Shown: piece by piece, positions 1 through 4,670 of the stretch
How the letters are laid out: the number at the start of each line of letters is the position of its first letter
Position numbering within the stretch: position 1 is the stretch's first letter
Assembly (NCBI GenBank): GCA_902796285.1
Contig: CADBOH010000046.1
Location: 1 to 5,086, forward strand
Source: an uncultured Eubacteriales bacterium
Lineage (GTDB): Bacteria; Bacillota; Clostridia; Christensenellales; UBA1242
DNA: 5,086 nt
Direction of reading: 5' to 3'
Position numbers and translations under genes: made by a program
The notes under the pieces: generated by a model
Told to the model about the DNA's origin: nothing
Databases searched by the model: none
What the model saw: only the letters and a program-made list of their open reading frames with translations

Positions 1-52
1 CCACTTTACAAATACCAACATATTTGTTTTTATCAGTTTTGACTTTTTCCAT
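1..52 (-). CDS. N-terminus of an unidentified protein, possibly AbrB/SpoVT-like regulator (partial)
   Basis: Only the first 17 codons are in the window; they read MEKVKTDKNKYVGICKV and run off the left edge. The ATG at 52-50 is preceded by an AAAGGAG Shine-Dalgarno seven bases upstream, and by a perfect sigma-A promoter further up, so the start is secure. The product is not certain. From memory of the family, small clostridial AbrB/MazE/SpoVT-type DNA-binding proteins often begin with a short charged leader followed by a segment like (Y/F)GxVKVGEKGQIVIP, and the KYVGICKV here would fit the first strand of that swapped-hairpin domain. The diagnostic GxxGQI/VxIP part is outside the window, so this is only a hypothesis. 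A palindrome just downstream of the promoter would suit an autoregulated transcription factor. Confidence 0.75.
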   Translation of the reverse strand, partial: MEKVKTDKNKYVGICKV

Positions 53-66
53 ATCAAACTCCTTTT

Positions 67-82
67 GTATAACTAGTTATAC
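67..82. promoter_or_regulatory. 16-bp perfect palindrome, candidate operator
   Basis: GTATAACTAGTTATAC is identical to its own reverse complement over all 16 bases. It lies between about +5 and +20 of the predicted transcript of the gene at 52-1, where a bound dimer would block RNA polymerase. Its left part belongs to a direct repeat whose other copy covers the -10 box. The symmetry suits a homodimeric repressor (MarR-, GntR- or AbrB-like), but no specific regulator can be assigned from the sequence alone. Confidence 0.65.
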
Positions 83-104
83 TTTTCGTACTAATTATAC
101 TTTT
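72..104 (-). repeat. Two 15-bp direct repeats overlapping the -10 box
   Basis: On the minus strand AAAAGTATAATTAGT (104-90) is repeated as AAAAGTATAACTAGT (86-72), 14 of 15 bases identical, with an 18-bp period. The first copy contains the -10 box TATAAT and the second forms the left part of the 16-bp palindrome. The arrangement looks like tandem regulator-binding sites rather than chance AT richness. Confidence 0.6.
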
Positions 105-122
105 ATATGACAGCTTTGTCAA
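94..122 (-). promoter_or_regulatory. Perfect consensus sigma-A promoter for the gene at 52-1
   Basis: On the minus strand the -35 box TTGACA (122-117) and the -10 box TATAAT (99-94) both match consensus exactly and are separated by exactly 17 bases. Transcription should begin near position 87, giving a leader of about 35 bases before the ATG at 52. Such a strong promoter normally needs repression to be kept in check, and candidate operator sequences overlap it. Confidence 0.9.
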
Positions 123-131
123 CTAATTAAC

Positions 132-163
132 AAAAAAACATCTTATCAATCATGATAAAGTGT
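132..163 (-). terminator. Intrinsic terminator downstream of yajC
   Basis: On the minus strand an 11-position stem (163-153 with 148-138; one mismatch and one G-U pair) closes a four-base loop at 152-149 and runs into seven consecutive T residues (138-132). It lies 24 bases past the yajC stop codon and just before the promoter of the next gene, so it separates the two units. Confidence 0.8.
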
Positions 164-186
164 TTTCTAAAATTATTTTGCTAGTT

Positions 187-636
187 TCAAAAGCCAGTGA
201 CCATATTCTTCTTTTTTGTTTTAGTTTCTTTGGTTTTGTTTGTTGCCTTTGTTTCAACTTCAACTGGTTTTTCATCAGTTTTATTTTCTTCAGCTGCTTG
301 CACTGGTTTATCTTCATTAGGTTGTTCTTTTGCTGGCTCTGCAACTTCCTCATCTTTAACAATAGTGTAAATTGAGTAAGCATCCACTGAAATATAACCC
401 TTTTTCTTATCAGTGCCAGTTTCAATAGTAACAATCTTTCTATCCTGCTCAAGTTGAAGGTCAACAATTGTGCCATAAACACCGCTTGTAGTCAAAACCT
501 TATCTCCACGTTTGAGTGAATTTGTTTGCTCAAGCATCCTTTGATTTTCTTTTCTATTTCTTACTGTAATCATAATTGGATATGCAATAAGCAACAGGGC
601 GATAACAACAATCAAAATAATTTGGGTGGTATCCAT
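187..636 (-). CDS. yajC: Sec translocon accessory protein YajC
   Basis: The 149-residue product matches YajC, the small membrane subunit that associates with SecD-SecF and the SecYEG preprotein translocase. Residues about 5-25 form one hydrophobic membrane segment directly after a very short N-terminus. The soluble YajC core follows, with the hallmark stretch KRGDKVLTTSGVYGTIV at 42-58 and the end of the domain near residue 95. The remaining 54 residues are a low-complexity Glu/Lys/Thr/Pro tail, acidic first and then strongly basic (ETKTKKK), ending in MVTGF. Usual family members are about 85-115 residues, so the tail is an extension. The ATG at 636 has an excellent AAAGGAGGAG ribosome binding site and the stop is TGA. 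The gene lies 69 bases after thrS with its own promoter and is followed by a terminator. The usual partners secD/secF or tgt do not follow it, so it seems to be a single-gene unit here. Confidence 0.93.
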   Translation of the reverse strand: MDTTQIILIVVIALLLIAYPIMITVRNRKENQRMLEQTNSLKRGDKVLTTSGVYGTIVDLQLEQDRKIVTIETGTDKKKGYISVDAYSIYTIVKDEEVAEPAKEQPNEDKPVQAAEENKTDEKPVEVETKATNKTKETKTKKKNMVTGF

Positions 637-663
637 TTCTCCTCCTTTATAATTTATGTCTAA

Positions 664-692
664 ATTTTAACATTAAATTAAGATAATTGCAA
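664..692 (-). promoter_or_regulatory. Probable yajC promoter in the thrS-yajC gap
   Basis: On the minus strand TTGCAA (692-687) and TAAAAT (669-664) are separated by 17 bases, and the -10 box is preceded by TGT, an extended -10 element. The -10 matches five of six consensus bases and the -35 four of six. A start near 657 would leave about 20 bases of leader containing the yajC ribosome binding site. I see no hairpin terminator after thrS, so yajC may also receive read-through from thrS. Confidence 0.6.
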
Positions 693-705
693 ACGTTTTT
701 TAATG

Positions 706-2448
706 TTATTTCTTTTCATTAACCTCTTTTTTGAGTCTATCGATAAATTCCGACAATTTTAGACCTGACTGATTTTCAAATCCCCTTCCTCTAATTGAAA
801 TTGTCTTATTTGTCTGCTCTTCATCACCAACAATTACAAGGTAAGGGATTTTCATTTTTGTTGCCTCCCTAATCTTATAACCGATCTTTTCGCTTCTTTC
901 ATCAGCCTCACATCTTATTCCCTCTAAGGCAAGCTGAGAAACTATTGCTCTAATGTATTCATTATTTGCGTCTGTGATACCCATCACTTTAACTTGTACT
1001 GGAGCAAGCCATACTGGAAGCGCACCTTTTGTTTCCTCAAGAAGAAACGCAATAAAACGGTCAAGTGAACCAAGAATTGCTCTATGAATAACGATTGGTC
1101 TTGCTTTTTGACTCTTTTCGTCGATATATTCAAGTTCAAACTTCTCTGGTAATTGGTAGTCAAGTTGAACAGTTGATAAAGTGATGTCATGTCCAATAGC
1201 ACTCTTTACTTGAACGTCAATTTTTGGTCCATAGAATGCCGCCTCACCTTTTGCCTCATAATAATTTGCGCCGCTCTTGTTAAGAATATTTCTAAGAGCA
1301 TTTTCACTTTTCTCCCAAAGCAAATCATTGCCAAAGTATTTTTCCTTATCCTCTGGATCTCTAAGTGAAAGCCTGAAAGTATAATCCTTAAAGCCAAAAT
1401 CTTTATATACATCCAAAATTAAGTCAATAACACCCTTTATTTCTTGCTCAATTTGATCTGGTCTGCAGAAAATATGTGAGTCGTTTTGTGTAAAGCATCT
1501 TGCTCTTTCAATACCCGTTAAATTGCCACTTGCTTCAAATCTAAAATCATTGGCAACTTCAGCTATTCTCAAAGGCAAATCCTTATAAGAGTGCATAAAG
1601 TTTTTATAGATCATCATGTGATGTGGGCAGTTCATTGGTCTAAGAACATAAGTTTCGTTTTCTCTTATCATGGCTGGAAACATATCGTCCTGATAATGAT
1701 CCCAATGCCCTGATGTAAGATAAAGTTCTTTACTTCCAAGCGATGGAGTTGCAACATGCTTATAACCAAGTGCAATTTCTTTGTTCGTAATATAATCTTG
1801 TAAAACTCTTCTCAAAGTAAAGCCATTTGGCAGCCACATTGGCAAGCCCTTTCCAACTACATCTGAGAACATGAATATTCCAAGCTCTTTACCAACCTTA
1901 CGGTGATCACGTTCTTTTGCTTCTTCAATCATAGCGAGATGTTGCTTTAAATCCTTTTTGTCAGCAAACCCATAGAAATAGATTCTTTGAATCATTTTGT
2001 TCTTTTCGTTGCCACGCCAGTATGCTCCACTAACTCTATTAAATTTATAAGCAAATCCTCTAAGATATTTTGTATTTTCAACGTGAGGCCCACGACATAA
2101 ATCCACAAAATCATCACCTAAATAGTAAAGTGAAATTGTTGCATCTGGAGCAAGCTCATTGATAATTTCAAGTTTATATTCATTGCCAGCAAAAAGATCA
2201 AGAGCTTCTTTTTTTGAAATCTCCTTTCTAACAAAATCTTGGTTTGACGCAATAATTTCAGCCATTTTCTTTTCGATTTCTGCAAAATCTTCTTCAACAA
2301 AAATGTGTGTTGAATCAACATCATAATAGAAACCATTATCAATTGCAGGCCCAATTGTCAACTTAGTTTCAGGATAAAGTTGCATAATTGCCTTGGCTAG
2401 AACATGTGCCATGCCATGTCTCATAATAGATTGTTTTTCTTCTTCCAT
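706..2448 (-). CDS. thrS: Threonyl-tRNA synthetase, TGS-less form
   Basis: This class II enzyme attaches threonine to tRNA-Thr in the cytoplasm. The 580 residues show, in order: the editing domain (about 8-180) with the metal-site-like HGMAH (H11, H15) and DLCRGPH (D116, C118, H122); the catalytic core with motif 1 around LPNGFTLRRVLQDYI (206-220), zinc ligand C274 in RPMNCPHH, motif 2 around FRFEASG (302-308) with ligand H325 in NDSHIF, motif 3 HRAILGSLDRF (455-465) with the third ligand H455; and the anticodon-binding domain (about 480-580). The C274-H325 spacing of 51 equals that of C334-H385 in E. coli. Full-length enzymes are about 640 residues and begin with a TGS domain of about 60 residues, which is absent here. 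This is not an assembly or start error: the ATG at 2448 has an AAGGAG ribosome binding site and is preceded directly by the T-box terminator. Editing residues are retained, so proofreading of Ser-tRNA-Thr is plausible. Expression is expected to rise when tRNA-Thr is uncharged. Confidence 0.97.
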   Translation of the reverse strand: MEEEKQSIMRHGMAHVLAKAIMQLYPETKLTIGPAIDNGFYYDVDSTHIFVEEDFAEIEKKMAEIIASNQDFVRKEISKKEALDLFAGNEYKLEIINELAPDATISLYYLGDDFVDLCRGPHVENTKYLRGFAYKFNRVSGAYWRGNEKNKMIQRIYFYGFADKKDLKQHLAMIEEAKERDHRKVGKELGIFMFSDVVGKGLPMWLPNGFTLRRVLQDYITNKEIALGYKHVATPSLGSKELYLTSGHWDHYQDDMFPAMIRENETYVLRPMNCPHHMMIYKNFMHSYKDLPLRIAEVANDFRFEASGNLTGIERARCFTQNDSHIFCRPDQIEQEIKGVIDLILDVYKDFGFKDYTFRLSLRDPEDKEKYFGNDLLWEKSENALRNILNKSGANYYEAKGEAAFYGPKIDVQVKSAIGHDITLSTVQLDYQLPEKFELEYIDEKSQKARPIVIHRAILGSLDRFIAFLLEETKGALPVWLAPVQVKVMGITDANNEYIRAIVSQLALEGIRCEADERSEKIGYKIREATKMKIPYLVIVGDEEQTNKTISIRGRGFENQSGLKLSEFIDRLKKEVNEKK

Positions 2449-2466
2449 AATTCACTCCTTTAAAAT

Positions 2467-2499
2467 AAAAAATCCCTATTTCTACAACAGAAATAAGGA
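2467..2499 (-). terminator. T-box-controlled intrinsic terminator
   Basis: On the minus strand TCCTTATTTCT (2499-2489) pairs over all 11 positions (one G-U) with AGAAATAGGGA (2483-2473), loop GTTGT, followed by six T residues (2472-2467). Its 5' arm contains the CCTT that pairs with AAGG of the T-box in the antiterminator, so the two structures exclude each other. It ends seven bases before the thrS ribosome binding site. Confidence 0.95.
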
Positions 2500-2667
2500 C
2501 GAAAAGTTTTTCCGCGGTTCCACCTTAATTGCCTATTAAAAGGCCACTCATTTTAAAACTCGTCATCATAATAGTGGTTTCAGCCACGTCCCGATCAAGA
2601 TTTTTCACCAACCAATCTTTCTCTGTGCATCAAAGGCGCTCCTACTTGTCTACTACTCTAAGTTACT
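2467..2667 (-). ncRNA. Threonine T-box riboswitch leader of thrS
   Basis: The leader senses uncharged tRNA-Thr and switches between terminator and antiterminator ahead of thrS. Visible on the minus strand: a lower Stem I helix (2656-2650 with 2574-2568); an AGUA loop-E strand at 2646-2643 opposite the specifier loop GAAACCA; the specifier ACC (threonine) at 2578-2576; a distal Stem I hairpin AAGATT/AATCTT (2619-2614, 2602-2597) with the conserved GGTTGGTGAAA loop; a small Stem III (2544-2541 with 2534-2531); and the T-box AAGGTGGAACCGCGG at 2526-2512. The antiterminator pairs AAGG with CCTT and GCGGAAA with TTTTCGT. The bulge UGGA predicts a tRNA acceptor end UCCA, that is a discriminator base U. 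Only 23 bases separate Stem I and Stem III, so there is no room for the usual Stem II/IIA/B. The 5' end is inferred from the promoter. Confidence 0.95.
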
Positions 2668-2672
2668 TTAAT

Positions 2673-2701
2673 AGTTTAGCATTAAAAAACATCTATGTCA
2701 A
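2673..2701 (-). promoter_or_regulatory. Promoter of the T-box/thrS unit
   Basis: On the minus strand the -35 box TTGACA (2701-2696) is perfect. A 17-base spacer ends in TGC, giving an extended -10 context, and the -10 box is TAAACT (2678-2673), matching four of six bases. The predicted start near 2667 is only about ten bases upstream of the base of T-box Stem I, as expected. The -35 begins nine bases after the ytxC stop codon, and no terminator separates the two. Confidence 0.85.
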
Positions 2702-2709
2702 CCTTTTTG

Positions 2710-3477
2710 CTATCGATTTAAATTAATTTTTTTTACGTTTTGAAATGAAATTTTATTTATTGAAATTCTTTCATTAAATATTTGTTTTAAAAGATTTATG
2801 GCACTACTGTTTTCACTGACGTACAAATTAATTTTTTGCGGAGATAAATCAATAACAGATGAAACCACATCTTCTTCATTTACAACACCAATTGAATATC
2901 TATTGTTGTCTTTGTAAATATGATACCCCTCGTTTTCCTTTACAATGCTAATTTCATCTTCACATATGTCAAGATTATCAACCAAAAATTTAAGTAAATC
3001 AACAAAGCTCTCATCTGTCATGAAATATTCTCTGTTTTCATTAGCAAGCGCAACAAGTTCTGCCCATTTATCTTTAAGTGATTTTAATTTAAAATGATAA
3101 AATGAATCTAAGTACATATCTTTTTTTATCTCTATTGCCCTCTTTACGATAAACTTATCTGTTTCAATATCAAAATTTAATAGTGCTTTTTTAAAAGCGT
3201 GCATACAAATTTTATCTTGGCATGGAACAGAAAGATATTTGTCTAAATAATCAAGCTTGAAATCATTGCAAATAATATCTGTGATGCAACAAACAAGCGC
3301 TCTTTTTGCTACCTCGGCGCTATCCTCTTTAACTGCTATCAATATTTTTATATATCCATTCTCATCGTGTTGAGTAACGATCCCATCCATCATATTAAAG
3401 TATTCTCTTAAAAACTTATATGTTTTTTTAGCCATCTCAACGTTGCCAGCCTTGATATTGAGTGAAAACTCCCACAT
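2710..3477 (-). CDS. ytxC: YtxC-family protein, sporulation-associated
   Basis: I assign this 255-residue protein to the YtxC family from its overall pattern and its place next to thrS. Family-like stretches are the helical LDSFYHFKLKSLKDKWAEL (123-141), ESFVDLLKFLVD (156-167), the KENEGYHIYKDNNRYSIG segment (180-197), and the C-terminal SSVIDLSPQKINLYV (206-220) followed by LLKQIFNERI (229-238). There is no signal peptide or membrane segment. The molecular function of YtxC is unknown; the family is known as conserved in endospore-forming Firmicutes, and in B. subtilis ytxC also lies just upstream of thrS. Five cysteines cluster in residues 63-91 (C63, C64, C70, C86, C91), which may or may not matter. 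The ATG at 3477 has an AAGGAG ribosome binding site; the stop is TAG. It is slightly shorter than usual members (about 280). The family call rests on recall rather than alignment. Confidence 0.78.
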   Translation of the reverse strand: MWEFSLNIKAGNVEMAKKTYKFLREYFNMMDGIVTQHDENGYIKILIAVKEDSAEVAKRALVCCITDIICNDFKLDYLDKYLSVPCQDKICMHAFKKALLNFDIETDKFIVKRAIEIKKDMYLDSFYHFKLKSLKDKWAELVALANENREYFMTDESFVDLLKFLVDNLDICEDEISIVKENEGYHIYKDNNRYSIGVVNEEDVVSSVIDLSPQKINLYVSENSSAINLLKQIFNERISINKISFQNVKKINLNR

Positions 3478-3496
3478 ATTAACTCCTTACAAGCAT

Positions 3497-3524
3497 ATTC
3501 TATGCAAGAGAGAAAAAAATACAC
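3497..3524 (-). promoter_or_regulatory. Possible sporulation-type (sigma-E/K-like) promoter of ytxC
   Basis: No good TTGACA/TATAAT pair precedes ytxC. Instead, the minus strand carries CATAGAAT (3504-3497), close to the sigma-E -10 consensus CATACAnT and also fitting the sigma-K pattern CATAnnnTA. A GTGTATT (3524-3518) lies 13 bases upstream as a weak -35. The start would be near 3490, just ahead of the ribosome binding site. The same bases form a small inverted repeat GCATA-GAA-TATGC, an alternative explanation. Confidence 0.35.
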
Positions 3525-3552
3525 TTAGAATTTAAAATTTAAGGCAAATAAT

Positions 3553-3581
3553 TTGACAAATAATAAGAAAATATTGATAAT
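3553..3581 (+). promoter_or_regulatory. Strong sigma-A promoter of the lipoprotein gene
   Basis: TTGACA (3553-3558, perfect) and GATAAT (3576-3581, five of six bases) are separated by exactly 17 bases. Transcription should start near 3588, 16 bases before the ATG at 3604. This placement argues against the in-frame ATG at 3592, which would have almost no leader and no ribosome binding site. The promoter lies in the 126-base divergent gap between ytxC and this gene. Confidence 0.85.
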
Positions 3582-3603
3582 ACTAATATAGATGAGGTAT
3601 AAA

Positions 3604-4356
3604 ATGAAAAAATATTTAAAAGTAATATTGTCTAGTTTATGTTTGGGTTTTGCCTGTCTTTTTACTGCATGCGTTTCCCCTGCACAATATCTCATAACAA
3701 CAAATCCAAGTGATTCTAGTTTGGGCTCAGTAATTGAGGCAAGCCAAGTTAATTTAAACACCAAAGCTGAGGGCTCAAAAATTACACTAACAGCAAAAGA
3801 AAATACTACAACAAATCCTTTTATATGCTGGATTAAAGACTATAAAACGGTTGTTGCCAAAGACAAACAGATCAACCTAACATATAATGCTGCATCAGCC
3901 GGTAATTACACAGCCGTTTTTAGTGAGTTAACTCAAAACAAGATGATGTTTGCATCACTAGCAAGTGTTAAGTTTGAAATTGATTCTGACAACGATGAGG
4001 GGTATACAGAAGTTCAATACAACATACAATACGCCATTTTATCTACAGGAAGCGAAAATTATTCAACACTAACAGAAAATCATTTTAACTTGCAAGACAC
4101 TCAAGTTAATACAGACAATCGTTCAGTTTTATATTTCGGCAAGGTTGGAGCCAACTATGAATATGCACTTAAAGTTAATGTTGTTTTAAAAAATCAGTCT
4201 GGGGACTTAACTGATGACAATTTTGAATTTAATACAATAGATAAATCAGTATTTGATGGGAATGGTAATTATTCTGCAAGCAGTAAATTAGGTGGTTTTG
4301 GCACTCTTACTTTAAACTTTGAAAAACTAAATAAAGATATGAATTTTGAATTTTAA
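3604..4356 (+). CDS. Predicted lipoprotein with a divergent InlB B-repeat-like domain
   Basis: The 250-residue product begins MKKYLKVILSSLCLGF, a basic N-terminus and hydrophobic core, and continues into LFTAC with the lipidation cysteine at residue 23. The -3 residue is Phe rather than the usual Leu, so the lipobox is slightly atypical. It is probably exported and lipid-anchored on the outer face of the membrane. Residues about 29-106 resemble a single bacterial InlB-B-like repeat: a strand, then GSKITLTAKE, a conserved-type tryptophan in FICWIKD (W76), and a closing GNYTAVF. Residues about 107-250 are unrecognised, Asn/Thr/Ser-rich and probably beta-rich. No catalytic motif is visible, so binding or a structural surface role is only a guess. 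I chose the ATG at 3604 over 3592 because GAGG at 3594-3597 serves as its ribosome binding site and overlaps the earlier ATG. It is monocistronic, with its own promoter and terminator, and convergent with the 49-residue gene. Confidence 0.85.
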   Translation: MKKYLKVILSSLCLGFACLFTACVSPAQYLITTNPSDSSLGSVIEASQVNLNTKAEGSKITLTAKENTTTNPFICWIKDYKTVVAKDKQINLTYNAASAGNYTAVFSELTQNKMMFASLASVKFEIDSDNDEGYTEVQYNIQYAILSTGSENYSTLTENHFNLQDTQVNTDNRSVLYFGKVGANYEYALKVNVVLKNQSGDLTDDNFEFNTIDKSVFDGNGNYSASSKLGGFGTLTLNFEKLNKDMNFEF

Positions 4357-4358
4357 AT

Positions 4359-4391
4359 AAAAAAGGCTGTGATTTGAATCACAGCTTTTTT
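4359..4391. terminator. Bidirectional terminator between convergent genes
   Basis: GCTGTGATT (4366-4374) and AATCACAGC (4377-4385) form a nine-position perfect inverted repeat (eight pairs once a four-base loop is allowed). On the plus strand it is followed by six T residues (4386-4391). On the minus strand it is followed by six T residues interrupted from the stem by a single C (complement of 4365, then 4364-4359). It starts just after the lipoprotein stop and also ends the 49-residue gene transcript. Confidence 0.93.
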
Positions 4392-4402
4392 GCTGAAAAC
4401 TA

Positions 4403-4552
4403 TTATTTGCAATTTTTTGCAGAATTTCCAGTTTTATTAGAAGAACCATTTCTTCCACAACCCTTAGCTTCGTTTGAAGCTTCAACAGAAGTTGTTTTGG
4501 TCATTTTTGTCTTCTTGGCTTGCTTGCCCATCTTGGAATTTTTACCAAACAT
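4403..4552 (-). CDS. Small basic 49-residue protein of unknown function
   Basis: I do not recognise a family. The protein begins MFGKNSKMGKQAKKTKMTKT and has 11 lysines, one arginine and two glutamates in 49 residues, so it is strongly basic. It is Ser/Thr/Asn-rich, has no hydrophobic stretch, and carries two cysteines in the C-terminal half: C32 in KGCGRNG and C48 in the terminal NCK. Coding is supported by an AGGAGG ribosome binding site eight bases upstream of the ATG at 4552-4550, by a TATAAT box at 4597-4592, by a TAA stop followed immediately by a TAG in the same frame, and by an intrinsic terminator 12 bases downstream. The overlapping plus-strand reading frame (4374-4568) has no ribosome binding site and runs over the terminator. 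Possible roles include a nucleic-acid-binding or spore-associated small protein, or a peptide precursor, but nothing in the sequence decides between them. Confidence 0.75.
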   Translation of the reverse strand: MFGKNSKMGKQAKKTKMTKTTSVEASNEAKGCGRNGSSNKTGNSAKNCK

Positions 4553-4570
4553 AGTTTTCACCTCCTGAAT

Positions 4571-4588
4571 TCAAGGTTTTACCCTTGT
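4571..4588 (-). other. Small hairpin in the leader of the 49-residue gene
   Basis: On the minus strand CAAGG and CCTTG flank a GTAAAA loop, forming a five-pair stem just upstream of the AGGAGG ribosome binding site and near the predicted 5' end of the transcript. It may stabilise the mRNA or may be incidental; it does not cover the ribosome binding site. Confidence 0.4.
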
Positions 4589-4591
4589 AAT

Positions 4592-4597
4592 ATTATA
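4592..4597 (-). promoter_or_regulatory. Probable -10 box of the 49-residue gene
   Basis: A perfect TATAAT on the minus strand lies about 40 bases before the ATG. No good -35 is found at 16-18 bases upstream; the best TTG-type hexamer (TTGCCT) is only 10 bases away. The promoter may depend on an activator or be recognised by another sigma factor. The gap from 4632 must contain a promoter because a terminator lies directly upstream. Confidence 0.45.
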
Positions 4598-4631
4598 GTT
4601 CCACAAAAGGCAACTTTTATACATAACAAAC

Positions 4632-4656
4632 AAAAAGACGAACTAAAAAGTTCGCC
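4632..4656 (-). terminator. Intrinsic terminator of the DUF1292 gene
   Basis: On the minus strand GGCGAACT (4656-4649) pairs with AGTTCGTC (4644-4637) over eight positions with one G-U, around a TTTT loop, followed by five T residues (4636-4632). It lies 14 bases after the stop codon of the DUF1292 gene and separates it from the 49-residue gene. Confidence 0.9.
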
Positions 4657-4670
4657 TTTATTATAAATAA

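Noticed and set aside
160..375. 71-codon plus-strand frame opposite yajC
   Set aside because: It is antisense to yajC, overlaps the yajC terminator, has no ribosome binding site, and its Phe-rich product reflects the Lys/Glu-rich yajC tail read backwards.
670..705. CATTAAA...TTTAATG inverted repeat after thrS as a terminator
   Set aside because: Seven AT-rich pairs around a loop of about 20 bases with no T-run following; far too weak, and it overlaps the yajC promoter.
2529..2726. 65-codon plus-strand frame
   Set aside because: It lies wholly over the T-box riboswitch and thrS promoter on the opposite strand; no ribosome binding site.
3493..3505. GCATA-TTC-TATGC inverted repeat as an operator
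   Set aside because: Only five pairs around three bases in an AT-rich gap; more simply explained as part of the candidate -10 element. Not enough for a separate operator call.
3525..3764. 79-codon minus-strand frame
   Set aside because: It is antisense to the signal-peptide end of the lipoprotein gene and crosses its promoter; no ribosome binding site or recognisable product.
4374..4568. 64-codon plus-strand frame
   Set aside because: It begins inside the bidirectional terminator hairpin, lacks a ribosome binding site, and is the mirror of the better-supported 49-residue minus-strand gene.
4585..4625. Sigma-F/G-type promoter for the 49-residue gene (GTATA upstream of GGAAC)
   Set aside because: Spacing and -10 bases do not fit the forespore consensus; the TATAAT box is the better-supported element.
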